A stretch of 64,000 bases of DNA from Sulfitobacter sp. 20_GPM-1509m (lineage in GTDB: Bacteria; Pseudomonadota; Alphaproteobacteria; Rhodobacterales; Rhodobacteraceae). The notes under the pieces were generated by a model, which saw nothing but the letters and a program-made list of their open reading frames with translations, was not told the origin of the DNA and did not search any database. A program made the translations under genes and the position numbers. Location of the stretch: positions 310,001-374,000 of the forward strand of contig NZ_JIBC01000007.1 in assembly GCF_000620505.1 (NCBI RefSeq), written 5' to 3'. Below are positions 26,914 through 35,593 of the stretch, one piece after another; position 1 is the stretch's first letter; each line of letters opens with the position of its first letter.

Positions 26914-28515
26914 TTACCCCTGAACCGCGCGCAAGGCCACCCCTGCCTGCGACAGGGCATCCCAGATCTTGGCGTCACGACCATAGACATCGCGGCGGTA
27001 CTGGGTGTGCCCCTTGGGCGTGGTGAAGGCCGTGCGATAGATCAGGTGCACGGGCACCGGCTCTTTCAGCATAACGGTCTGTTCGGTGCCTGTTGCCAGC
27101 TTCGACTGGAAGAACCCCTTGGGGTCGCTCGTTTGCTTGGCCAGCAGCGTATAGGCAAAATCGAACGGATCGGCGAGGCGCACACAGCCGTGGCTGAACG
27201 CGCGGGATTCGCGGTTGAACAGGTTCTTGGACGGCGTGTCGTGCAGGTAGATGTTGTACTGGTTCGGAAACATGAATTTCACCAGACCCAGTGCGTTGCC
27301 CTTGCTGGGCGGCTGGCGCATGGAAAAGGGGAAGGTCCGCGCCGTGTACTGGCTGAAATTCACAGCCCCACGGTTGACCTTGCGGCCCCTGCTGTCGGTG
27401 ATCTCGATGTGGCTGACCGCATTGGGGTTGCGTTGCAGTGCGGGCAGATATTCCTTGGTCACGATCGAGCGCGGGACATACCAGCTGGGATTGATGACCA
27501 TGAATTCCATCACGTCCGAGAACTCGGGCGTCGGGCGGTCAGAGTTGTTGGCACCAACCACGGACCGGGTTTCAAAGGTCACTTTGCCGTTGTCGTACAC
27601 TTTGGCAGTGAAATCAGGGATGTTCACCAGAATATGGCGACGGCCCCGTTCCTGGTTGACCCAACGCTCGCGCTCCATTGCGACGATGATCGACTGCAGG
27701 CGCTCTTGCACGGACCGGTTCATCTCGACGATTGTGGCCTGCCCGGCGACGCCATCGGCTGCCAGACCATGCGCCAGCTGGAATTGCTGAACGGCGGCGG
27801 TCATTTTCGCATCATATGTCTGCGAGGCCGTACGGTCTAGAAAGCCCATCGACATCAGACGGTTGCGCATGATGACCACGGCATTACCGGACTGACCTGG
27901 CTCCAGTGCCGAAGACGGCACCTTCTGGCCCCAACCACCACTGGCCAGCAAACGCTCCATGCGCAGCTTTTCTTTCATCAACGCAGTGTATTCCTGAGTT
28001 TTCGGCGGCAGCGCCTTCAGGAATCCCGAGGGAGAGGATTTGACGAAATTCACGAGATAGGAGGTGCGGTCGCGGTACGGCACCTGACGGACGATGCGGC
28101 TGTCGATACGGGACGGCACCAGCACACCGGTTTGCACGTCACGGGCGTATTGCAGGAACACACGGCTGATCTCGACCTCGACCAGACCCAGATCGCGGGG
28201 CGACCTTGCGGCTTTCATCTTGGCCAGCAGTCCGTCGGGATCATAGCGCGACACCGGCAAACCATGATCTCCCGCATTGTTCAGCGCCTTGATCAACTCA
28301 CCCCGACGCTTGCGTTCGCGGCCTGTGTTGCCTGTCCAGATACTCTTGTATCCATTGGCCTGATAGAAGGCGGCGATATCCTTGTCGCGCGCAGCACCTT
28401 CGGCCACGGCCTGCTTGAACGCGGTGACTTGCGCGTGTGCGGGCACGCTCCACAGTGTGATGATGGCGGCCAATGCAGCGAAGACCGCCAAGAACCTGTT
28501 GCCTGTAAGCGTCAT
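26914..28515 (-). CDS. L,D-transpeptidase of the YcbB/LdtD type
   Basis: This periplasmic enzyme forms 3-3 peptidoglycan cross-links. I chose the ATG at 28515 (MTLTGNRFLAV) with GGGGGAAAT upstream and a clean signal peptide cut near AHAQ (residue 29); the frame is open to 28659 without signal-like sequence. The 533 residues contain an N-terminal scaffold region, a peptidoglycan-binding helical domain (GNAVVIMRNRLMSMGFL to DGVAGQATIVEMN) and a YkuD catalytic domain with the nucleophile C444 in SHGCVRLADP. It is divergent from the YcbK-type gene, as in E. coli. Confidence 0.92.
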   Translation of the reverse strand: MTLTGNRFLAVFAALAAIITLWSVPAHAQVTAFKQAVAEGAARDKDIAAFYQANGYKSIWTGNTGRERKRRGELIKALNNAGDHGLPVSRYDPDGLLAKMKAARSPRDLGLVEVEISRVFLQYARDVQTGVLVPSRIDSRIVRQVPYRDRTSYLVNFVKSSPSGFLKALPPKTQEYTALMKEKLRMERLLASGGWGQKVPSSALEPGQSGNAVVIMRNRLMSMGFLDRTASQTYDAKMTAAVQQFQLAHGLAADGVAGQATIVEMNRSVQERLQSIIVAMERERWVNQERGRRHILVNIPDFTAKVYDNGKVTFETRSVVGANNSDRPTPEFSDVMEFMVINPSWYVPRSIVTKEYLPALQRNPNAVSHIEITDSRGRKVNRGAVNFSQYTARTFPFSMRQPPSKGNALGLVKFMFPNQYNIYLHDTPSKNLFNRESRAFSHGCVRLADPFDFAYTLLAKQTSDPKGFFQSKLATGTEQTVMLKEPVPVHLIYRTAFTTPKGHTQYRRDVYGRDAKIWDALSQAGVALRAVQG

Positions 28516-28831
28516 ATTTCCCCCATTTGGTATGGTGTCGGACTGTTGAAGACGGTTTTCATACGACAAACATAGGGCTGTCCACTCACATTTACGCGGG
28601 AAAATGGATAAGTTTCTCCCCTGCGACCGGCTTGCATCGCTCATGGGCCAAAAAAGCACATATGCCCAAATATGCGCAAAAATTCGCCTAAAACTCTTGA
28701 TAGATGGAACCGGTGGGATTCAGCACTTGGTTAACGATTCTCGCTATGTAATACAGATCGCACATCTGGGGATGAGATGAAATTGGCGGTGTAACATCAC
28801 GGTCAGGCAGAACTACGGGACGCGCAGAATC
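28516..28831. other. Divergent promoter region, L,D-transpeptidase / YcbK-type
   Basis: This 316-base gap separates the two divergent cell-wall genes. It is AT-richer than its surroundings. A plausible plus-strand promoter TTGGTT-N16-TAATAC occupies 28727-28754. I see no RNA gene or terminator. Confidence 0.5.
28727..28754 (+). promoter_or_regulatory. Candidate promoter of the YcbK-type gene
   Basis: TTGGTT (28727-28732) and TAATAC (28749-28754) are 16 bases apart and 78 bases upstream of the start codon at 28832. Confidence 0.4.
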
Positions 28832-29401
28832 ATGAATGACAATCGCTCTACGGGTATGACCCGCCGCGCTCTTTTGGGCGCATTTGCGGCAACCACAGTT
28901 GTTGCGGCACCCACTTTCGCCAATGCAGCCGGCTTCTTGCGCGGCGCTGGCGACATCCGACGGATCAAGATGTATTCGGGCCGCACTGGCGAACGTCTGG
29001 ATATGATCTACTGGATCGAAGGCGAATATATCAGTGACGCCTTCAAGGAACTGAACCACTTCATGCGCGACTGGCGCACCAACGACGTGGTCAAGATGGA
29101 CCTGCGCACCGTGGATATCATGGCCGCAGCCCACAACCTGATGGACGTCAACGAACCCTACATGCTTCTTTCGGGCTACCGTTCGCCCAAGACAAACGCC
29201 ATGCTGCGCTCGCGCAGCGGCGGTGTGGCGAAAAACTCGCTGCACATGAAAGGTCAGGCCGCTGACCTGCGTCTGGCGTCGCGTTCGGTCAACCAGATGG
29301 CCAAGGCGGCAGCGGCCTGCCACGGCGGCGGTGTCGGACGTTATTCCGGTTCGAACTTTGTTCACATGGATTGTGGTGCCGTGCGCACTTGGGGCGGCTG
29401 A
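28832..29401 (+). CDS. YcbK/DUF882 family M15 metallopeptidase, Tat-exported
   Basis: The 189-residue protein starts with a twin-arginine-type signal (MTRRALLGAFAA, RR at 11-12, cut near ANAA at 33). The mature part is a peptidase M15A_3-like zinc fold with predicted ligands H138 and D145 in SLHMKGQAADL and H178 in NFVHMDCG, plus GYRSPKTNAML. Relatives are D,D- or L,D-carboxypeptidases or endopeptidases acting on peptidoglycan; E. coli MepK (YcbK) cleaves 3-3 cross-links. That activity would directly oppose the divergently encoded L,D-transpeptidase. Confidence 0.9.
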   Translation: MNDNRSTGMTRRALLGAFAATTVVAAPTFANAAGFLRGAGDIRRIKMYSGRTGERLDMIYWIEGEYISDAFKELNHFMRDWRTNDVVKMDLRTVDIMAAAHNLMDVNEPYMLLSGYRSPKTNAMLRSRSGGVAKNSLHMKGQAADLRLASRSVNQMAKAAAACHGGGVGRYSGSNFVHMDCGAVRTWGG

Positions 29402-29426
29402 ACAGCCACCCGAATGCGACGTTGCG

Positions 29427-29455
29427 AAAAAGGGCGCCGGGTTGGCGCCCTTTTT
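29427..29455 (+). terminator. Intrinsic terminator after YcbK-type gene
   Basis: A 12-bp perfect stem (29427-29438 with 29444-29455, loop 29439-29443) has T5 in its right arm, 26 bases past the stop. The mirrored A5 means it may also act on minus-strand transcription. Confidence 0.85.
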
Positions 29456-29605
29456 GCTGCGCGGGTGCGGGACTGCAAAAACTCGGGGGATGAGAGGCAG
29501 TGTCGCGCAGGTACAAAAAGAACGCCGCATCTCGGATAAGGTTCCAGCGATGCAACATCTTTTTCGCGCGGGCTTTCGCGCCGCGTTGCCCCCTGCCCGT
29601 TCACC

Positions 29606-31267
29606 TCACACCAGGGCCAGTGACCGCGCCCTCTCTTTGCCTTTCGCGGCCCCGATCCGGTCAATGCGCGGCACCGCCGACAGCAGCACCTGCGTATAAG
29701 GATGCTGTGGATCGTTCAGCACACGGTCCGTCGGACCGGTCTCGACAATCCGCCCGTTCAGCATCACCGCAATACGGTGGCTGACCCGTTCGACAACGGC
29801 AATATCGTGGCTGATGAACAGCATCGACACACCGTCGCGCTGCTGGATGTCCGCCATCAGATCGGTGATCCGCCGCGCATTGGACACATCCAGCGCCGAC
29901 ACCGCCTCGTCCGCGACGATGATCTGCGGGCGCACCGACAGGGCGCGGGCGATACAGATGCGCTGCCGCTGGCCACCCGAGAACTGGTGCGGATAAAGAT
30001 CAACCGCATCCCGCGGCAGTGCAACCCGCTCCAACAGCTCGATTGCCATCGCCCTGCGGTCCGCAGCGGCGACCATACCGTGCAAAAACGCAGGCTCGGT
30101 CACCACATCACGGATCGACATGCGCGGATTGAGCGAGGCGTAAGGGTCCTGGAACACCATCTGGATATGTGCCCGATGCGGTTTCAACGCCGCGCGTGAC
30201 AGCCCGTCGATGCGGGTGTCCAACAGGGTGATCTGCCCCGCCGAAGGCTCCACCAGCCGCATGATCGACCGCGCGAGCGTGGATTTCCCGCAACCGGATT
30301 CGCCCACCAGCCCCAGCGTTTCGCCGCGTCCCAGCGTGATTGACACATCACGCACCGCCGGTTTGGCGCCACCCATTGAAAACAGGCCACCGCCATAGGT
30401 GGTGGTCAACCCGCGCACCTGCAACACCGGCTCGGGATCGGTCAGTGGCTTCGGTGCGCCCTCGCCCAGACGCGGCGAGGCTGCCATCAGTTCCTTGGTA
30501 TAATCAGCGCGCGGATTGGCGAAGAGATCCGCGGTATGGCCTTCCTCGACCTTTACCCCGTCCTTCATCACGACCACGCGGTCGGCAATCTGCGAGACCA
30601 CGCCAAGGTCATGGGTGATGAACAGCACCGCCATCCCCATCTCGCGCTGCAACGATGCGATCAGACGCAGGATTTCGGCCTGCGTGGTCACATCCAGTGC
30701 GGTCGTGGGTTCATCGGCAATCAGCACCTCGGGCTCACAGCTCAGCGCCATGGCGATCATCACACGCTGGCGCAGCCCCCCGGACAGTTCGTGCGGGTAC
30801 TGGTCCAATCGCTGTGCGGGATCGGGCACCTTTACCCGGTCCAACGCCGCCCGCGCGGCTTCGCGCGCCGCAGCGCCGCGCAGACCCCGGTGCAGGGTCA
30901 GCGTTTCGCAGATCTGCGCGCCGATGGTCATCACCGGATTAAGCGAGGTCATCGGCTCCTGAAACACCATCGCCACACGGTCCCCCCGCAGGGCGCGCAG
31001 CTCAGAGGCGGACAACGTGGTGATATCGGTCACACTGTCCCCGCCCAGCCGGATGCTGCCCCCCGCGATCCGCCCGCCTTCACGCTCGATCAACCGCAGG
31101 ATCGACAGCGCCGTCGCACTCTTGCCCGAGCCGCTTTCACCGACCAGCGCGAGCGTCTCGCCACGGTGGATGTCAAAGGACAGGCCGTGCACGGCCTCAA
31201 CGTCACCAAAAGCCACGCGCAAATCGCGCACTGACAGGACGGGGGAATTGGGGGGCATCAGCGTCAT
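29606..31267 (-). CDS. Peptide-type ABC transporter ATPase, two fused ABC domains (YejF-like)
   Basis: The 553 residues are two oligopeptide/nickel-type ATPase domains in tandem, equivalent to DppD plus DppF. The first (about 10-260) has Walker A GESGSGKS, signature LSGGLRQR and Walker [14 protein letters not shown]; the second (about 285-540) has GESGCGKS, FSGGQRQRICIARAL and IIVADEAVSALD. The second Walker B has DEA where DEP is usual. Each domain ends with the peptide-ATPase sequence (ADYTKELMAA, HPYTQVLLSA). It is last in the operon and starts inside the stop of the metallophosphoesterase gene (four-base overlap). Confidence 0.93.
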   Translation of the reverse strand: MTLMPPNSPVLSVRDLRVAFGDVEAVHGLSFDIHRGETLALVGESGSGKSATALSILRLIEREGGRIAGGSIRLGGDSVTDITTLSASELRALRGDRVAMVFQEPMTSLNPVMTIGAQICETLTLHRGLRGAAAREAARAALDRVKVPDPAQRLDQYPHELSGGLRQRVMIAMALSCEPEVLIADEPTTALDVTTQAEILRLIASLQREMGMAVLFITHDLGVVSQIADRVVVMKDGVKVEEGHTADLFANPRADYTKELMAASPRLGEGAPKPLTDPEPVLQVRGLTTTYGGGLFSMGGAKPAVRDVSITLGRGETLGLVGESGCGKSTLARSIMRLVEPSAGQITLLDTRIDGLSRAALKPHRAHIQMVFQDPYASLNPRMSIRDVVTEPAFLHGMVAAADRRAMAIELLERVALPRDAVDLYPHQFSGGQRQRICIARALSVRPQIIVADEAVSALDVSNARRITDLMADIQQRDGVSMLFISHDIAVVERVSHRIAVMLNGRIVETGPTDRVLNDPQHPYTQVLLSAVPRIDRIGAAKGKERARSLALV

Positions 31268-32109
31268 TCCGCAGCCAGCTTTGACAGGAAGGGTTGCAAA
31301 GGCGCGGTCCAGCGCTGGTTCGACGGGGTCAGCCGCGCCTCGTACGGATCATCACCAAAGACCTGCCAGTGAACTGTCTCGCCCAGCTCCAGCATCCCCC
31401 ACGCGCGGGCGGGTTCACCGGCGGTGGTAAAACTTTCGGTCAGGCTTTGCTGGGTAATGTGCGGCGTGCCATCAACAGTGGTGACAGTGTTCCAGTGCAC
31501 ATGCCCCGCGATGCAGACCAACGGCACACGTGCCTGTGCCAGCACCTCGCGCACGCGGTCGGCTTGCGGGTAGGTGGACAGGCTTTCGTTGCGCTGGAAA
31601 TAATAGTTGCCGATCTGGCTGTGCCCCGAGCACGGCACATGGCTGGCGATCAGCGTCGGCTTGGTCGCGCGTTGCAGCGTGTGGGACAGCCACAGCAGAT
31701 CCGCCTCGGGCAGGTCAAAACCGATGCGCGGGGCCGTGCGGTGAATTTTGGCATCCGCCCGCCACAGGACCAGTTGCCAGTCGCCCAGGTCGATCACCTG
31801 GTTGTGCAGATCGACGCCAAGGATCTCTTCGTTCTCGGCCACGGTCAGGTGATCGCGGTCATGGTTGCCACAGATGTGGTAAACCGGTGCGTTCAAACGG
31901 GCGAACACATCGGCCACTTCGCCTTCCAGCCGCAGGTCGGTCTGGGTGTCGATGTCGGAAATCCGGTCGCCCAGATCCAGAACCAGATCGGGTTTCTCGG
32001 CATTGGCCCAGTCGGCAAACTGGCCCATCAGGTCCAGCGCGGTATCGCCGCGTTTCGTATGCGACGGCGCGCCGTGGTGGATGTCGGTGACGATGGCAAT
32101 GCGTGTCAT
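31264..32109 (-). CDS. Calcineurin-like metallophosphoesterase
   Basis: The 281-residue cytoplasmic protein has all the dimetal motifs of the family: D9-I-H11, GD (47-48), GNHD (81-84), SHVPCSGHS and GHVH. It resembles class III cyclic-nucleotide/phosphodiester hydrolases (CpdA/GpdQ group). I chose the ATG at 32109 (MTRIAIV), because AGGAG sits eight bases upstream and overlaps the alternative GTG at 32118. Its place inside a solute-transporter operon suggests it hydrolyses the imported compound or its product; the substrate is unknown. Confidence 0.87.
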   Translation of the reverse strand: MTRIAIVTDIHHGAPSHTKRGDTALDLMGQFADWANAEKPDLVLDLGDRISDIDTQTDLRLEGEVADVFARLNAPVYHICGNHDRDHLTVAENEEILGVDLHNQVIDLGDWQLVLWRADAKIHRTAPRIGFDLPEADLLWLSHTLQRATKPTLIASHVPCSGHSQIGNYYFQRNESLSTYPQADRVREVLAQARVPLVCIAGHVHWNTVTTVDGTPHITQQSLTESFTTAGEPARAWGMLELGETVHWQVFGDDPYEARLTPSNQRWTAPLQPFLSKLAAE

Positions 32110-32133
32110 GCAAGGCACTCCTGTAAGGGTGGC

Positions 32134-32158
32134 GGGCCGGGCGACAGACGCCCGGCCC
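32134..32158 (-). other. Very stable intergenic hairpin after the binding-protein gene
   Basis: A perfect 10-bp all-G/C stem (32134-32143 with 32149-32158, loop ACAGA) lies between the binding-protein stop (32167) and the metallophosphoesterase start. There is no T-run, so it probably protects the binding-protein mRNA 3' end rather than ending transcription. Confidence 0.7.
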
Positions 32159-32166
32159 GGATTGGC

Positions 32167-33720
32167 TTAGCTGCCGGCCAGCGTGATGCTGCCCGCGCGG
32201 AAATCCAGAACGTAAGGGATATGGCCCGGCATCGGTGCCCAGTTGATCGCGGTTTTCATGCCCCAGCTTTCAAACGGACGGTACAGCGGCAGAACGGCGG
32301 GATCTTCCTTGACCCGTTCCATCAGTTCGGCATAGGCCGCCTTGCGCACAGCAACATCGGTCGAATAGCGAAAGCGGTCCCATGTCTCGGCATAGGCTTC
32401 GTCGGTGTTGAACCGGCCCTCGCTTTGCGACGGGCCATCAGGTGCCCACATCACGCCGAATGAGCCAAAGGGGTCCGCGAAATACATCGGGTTCGACCAG
32501 TTGCGCGCCATCAGGTCCGGCGAATTGCCGGTCCATTTGTCGCCAACAACGATCTTGCCGTTGATGCCGACAGCGGCCCACATCTCCATGATGGCCTGTG
32601 CGGCCAGCACGCCGTTGGTGTAATAGCTGGGCGCGGTGTCATAGGTGATCTCAAAGCCGTCGTATCCGGCCTCTTGCAACAACGCCTTGGCACGCTCGGG
32701 GTCATACTCGAATGTCACCAGATCGGGTTGGTGCAGTTCGCCCATTTCGGCCATCGTATGTGTGGACGGCACAATCGCCTTGCCCAGCCACAACGCTTCG
32801 TTCAGCGCGTCGCGGTCGATGGCCAGGCTCATCGCCTGACGGATGCGCGGGTCTTTCAGCTTGGGGTGGTTCTGGTTCATGATCATCACATGAAACAGCG
32901 CCGTGGCCGACCCTGCGGTTTTCAGCGCCGGGTCATTGTCGATCAGCGACAGCTGGTCGGGGGCGATGTTGGTGATAATGTCCGCCTCGCCTGTTTTCAG
33001 CGCGGTCACGCGGCTGGCGGTTTCCGAGATCTGCACCACGTTCACACGCTCCAGCGGCGCCTTTTCACCCCAGAAATCGTCAAAACGGGTCCAGACCAGT
33101 TTTTCCCCCGGCTGGAAGCTTTCGATCTTGTAGGGGCCGGTGCCGACGGGGGCCAGCGCGAAGGCTTCGAAATCGCTGTCTTCGGCCACGTCTGGGTCAC
33201 CGGTCAGCGCCTTGGTATAGGCTTCGGGGATGATCATGACCTGTTGCAGCGAGATCAACGTTTCCCACAGCGGCTCCTCGCGGTTGGCGTGGATGCGGAT
33301 GGTGTTCTCGTCCACCTTCTCGGCCTCGGGGAAGTTGGCCAAACGGTCCTTGGCGCGCACCACATAGGGCGGGAACGTGGCCTGCATCATCCGGTTCAGC
33401 GAAAAGATCACGTCGTCGGCGGTCATCGGGTCGCCGTTGTGAAATTTGACCCCTTCGCGCAGCTTCAGCTCCATCACGGTGGGGCTGATCAGCTCCCATG
33501 ATGTGGCCAGCGCGGGCACCCATTCAGGCTCCAGCTTGGTGTGGTCGCGGTCGATCAGCGTGTCGAAGCTGTTGTAATAGAACTGCGATCCCACGTTCGA
33601 ATGGTCGCGGCCGGGATCAAGGTACGGGGCCATATTCGCGGCACCCACGGTGATTTCCTGTGCGGTGGCAGCCAGCGGCAGCACGGCAAGGGCGGTGGTC
33701 AGCATCAATCGGAACATCAT
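32167..33720 (-). CDS. Peptide-type ABC transporter substrate-binding protein
   Basis: This is an SBP_bac_5 (family 5) periplasmic binding protein; the family binds peptides, nickel, or other organic solutes. The 517-residue precursor starts MMFRLMLTTALAVL with a signal peptide ending ATAQE (about 21). GGAG lies three and six bases before the two adjacent ATGs, so 33717 is equally possible. Typical sequence includes LATSWELISPTVMELKLREGVKFHNGDPMTADDV and DPRIRQAMSLAIDRDAL. It follows the two permeases. Confidence 0.92.
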   Translation of the reverse strand: MMFRLMLTTALAVLPLAATAQEITVGAANMAPYLDPGRDHSNVGSQFYYNSFDTLIDRDHTKLEPEWVPALATSWELISPTVMELKLREGVKFHNGDPMTADDVIFSLNRMMQATFPPYVVRAKDRLANFPEAEKVDENTIRIHANREEPLWETLISLQQVMIIPEAYTKALTGDPDVAEDSDFEAFALAPVGTGPYKIESFQPGEKLVWTRFDDFWGEKAPLERVNVVQISETASRVTALKTGEADIITNIAPDQLSLIDNDPALKTAGSATALFHVMIMNQNHPKLKDPRIRQAMSLAIDRDALNEALWLGKAIVPSTHTMAEMGELHQPDLVTFEYDPERAKALLQEAGYDGFEITYDTAPSYYTNGVLAAQAIMEMWAAVGINGKIVVGDKWTGNSPDLMARNWSNPMYFADPFGSFGVMWAPDGPSQSEGRFNTDEAYAETWDRFRYSTDVAVRKAAYAELMERVKEDPAVLPLYRPFESWGMKTAINWAPMPGHIPYVLDFRAGSITLAGS

Positions 33721-33781
33721 GTTCTCCAGGGTTCGGTTGCAATCTGAATTCGGCCGCTTGGTGCGCGGCTCTTTGGGGTTG

Positions 33782-34654
33782 TTATCGGTCGCGCAGACGG
33801 ACATCGGCGCGGTCGCGCAGCCAGTCGCCCATGATCTGCACGGAAAAGGTCAGCGCCACGATCAGCGCGGCAGGCACCAGTACGATCCACGGCGCGGTCG
33901 GCATATAGTCGCGGCCCAGCCCCACCATCGACCCAAGCGACGGCTGCGGCGGCTGCACGCCAAGACCCAGAAAGCTGAGCGTGCTTTCAAGGATCACAAT
34001 ATTGGACAGCGCCAGCGTGAACTGCACCACCAGCGGCGAGATCAGGTTGGGCAGCACATGGCGGCAAGCGATGTAGACCGGCCCTGCCCCAGCGGTCCAC
34101 GCCGCCTCGATGAACGGCAGCGCCGACAGGCGGCGCACCTCGGCGCGCACGATGCGGGCGTATTGTTCCCATCCGGCGATGCCCAGAACCAGCACCAGCA
34201 CGGTCAGGTTTGATCCCAGCAACGACAGGATCAGCAGCGCCACCAGCGTAAAGGGAATGGCGATCTGCATGTCGACCAGCGCCATGATACCGTCCTCGAC
34301 CCAGCCGCGGCGCAGTCCGGCCACCAGCCCCAGCGTGCCGCCGATCAGCAACCCGATCAGCGCACCGGCAAAGGCCAGCGCCAGCGTCAGCCGCATCCCG
34401 TACAGGCTGCGTGACAGCACATCGCGGCCCAACTCGTCGGTGCCCGCGTAATGGCCCGCAGCGAACCGCTCGAACCCCAGCGGCGGGCGCAGACGGCTCA
34501 GCAGGCTTTGGTCCAGCGGGGCAAAGGGCACAATCCACGGCGCAAGCAACGCCAGCGCGAACAGGAGGATGGCAATGCCGATGGCAATCTTCTGGATAAA
34601 ATCGGTGCTGCCTTTGCGGCGCGGGGCGATGGCGGGATCTGCAAGCGTTGTCAT
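33782..34654 (-). CDS. Peptide-type ABC transporter permease (DppC type)
   Basis: The 290-residue inner-membrane protein has an N-terminal segment (about 22-43), the DppC feature HYAGTDELGRDVLSRSLYGMR and five further segments with the ATPase-contact EAA loop (FIEAAWTAGAGPVYIACRHVLPN). It lies 12 bases downstream of the DppB-type gene. Confidence 0.93.
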   Translation of the reverse strand: MTTLADPAIAPRRKGSTDFIQKIAIGIAILLFALALLAPWIVPFAPLDQSLLSRLRPPLGFERFAAGHYAGTDELGRDVLSRSLYGMRLTLALAFAGALIGLLIGGTLGLVAGLRRGWVEDGIMALVDMQIAIPFTLVALLILSLLGSNLTVLVLVLGIAGWEQYARIVRAEVRRLSALPFIEAAWTAGAGPVYIACRHVLPNLISPLVVQFTLALSNIVILESTLSFLGLGVQPPQPSLGSMVGLGRDYMPTAPWIVLVPAALIVALTFSVQIMGDWLRDRADVRLRDR

Positions 34655-34666
34655 GATACGGGCTCC

Positions 34667-35593
34667 TTAACTGCGGGCCAGTCGGATGCGCGGGTCAGCC
34701 AGCGCATAGGACACGTCCGTGATGGCGTTGATGGCGACGACGGCGACGGCCACGGTGATCACCCCGAATTGCAAGACGGGGTAATCCCGCACCAATGCGG
34801 CGTTCACCAAAAGCTGTCCGATGCCCGGCCAGGAAAAGATGCTCTCGACCACGACGCTGCCCGCCGCCGCCAGCCCCGCCACTTGCAGGCCGATCACCGA
34901 AATGACGGTGACACCCGCATTACCCAGCCCGTGCCGCAAGACGACGCGCGCTTCGCTCAGGCCCTTGGCCCGCGCGGTGCGGATAAAATCCTGACCCAGC
35001 ACGTCCAGCATGGCGTTGCGGGTAAACCGTGTCAGTGCCGCGATCAGCACGCCCGACATGGCAATCGTCGGCATGATGAAATGCGCAAAGCTGCCGTTTC
35101 CCACCACCGGCAACCAGTTCAGCCAGTAGGAAAAGACCAGCACCATCACGATGGCCAGAATGAACGACGGCACCGCATAGCCGGCAAAGGCCACCATCAT
35201 CACAGCAGATCCGATCCAGCTTTTGCGGAAGATCGCGCCCAGAATTCCAAGCGGGATGGCCACGAGCAAGGTGAACGCGACCGAGGCCAGCAACAGCTGT
35301 CCCGAAGCCCACAGCCGGTCGCCCACAACTTCGGTCACCGGGCGGCGGTCGACGAAACTCAGCCCGAATTCGCCCGACACTGCCCCGCGCATAAAGGCCA
35401 GGTATTGCTGCCACAGTGAGCCATCCAGCTGGAAATACCGGATCAGCTCGGCGCGTCCCTCTTCGGTCAGCCCGTCGCCCAGGAATGTGTTGATCGGGTT
35501 GCCGGACAGGCGGGTGGCAATGAATGTGATGGTGGCGATGGCGAACAAGGTCACCACCGATTTCACCGCGACACGGATCAGATAGGGGATCAT
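34667..35593 (-). CDS. Peptide-type ABC transporter permease (DppB type)
   Basis: The 308-residue permease has six hydrophobic segments and the DppB opening IRVAVKSVVTLFAIATITFIATRLSGNPIN. The EAA loop is DFIRTARAKGLSEARVVLRHGLGN. Its start overlaps the stop of the HAD gene by four bases, which ties the hydrolase firmly to the transporter operon. Confidence 0.93.
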   Translation of the reverse strand: MIPYLIRVAVKSVVTLFAIATITFIATRLSGNPINTFLGDGLTEEGRAELIRYFQLDGSLWQQYLAFMRGAVSGEFGLSFVDRRPVTEVVGDRLWASGQLLLASVAFTLLVAIPLGILGAIFRKSWIGSAVMMVAFAGYAVPSFILAIVMVLVFSYWLNWLPVVGNGSFAHFIMPTIAMSGVLIAALTRFTRNAMLDVLGQDFIRTARAKGLSEARVVLRHGLGNAGVTVISVIGLQVAGLAAAGSVVVESIFSWPGIGQLLVNAALVRDYPVLQFGVITVAVAVVAINAITDVSYALADPRIRLARS

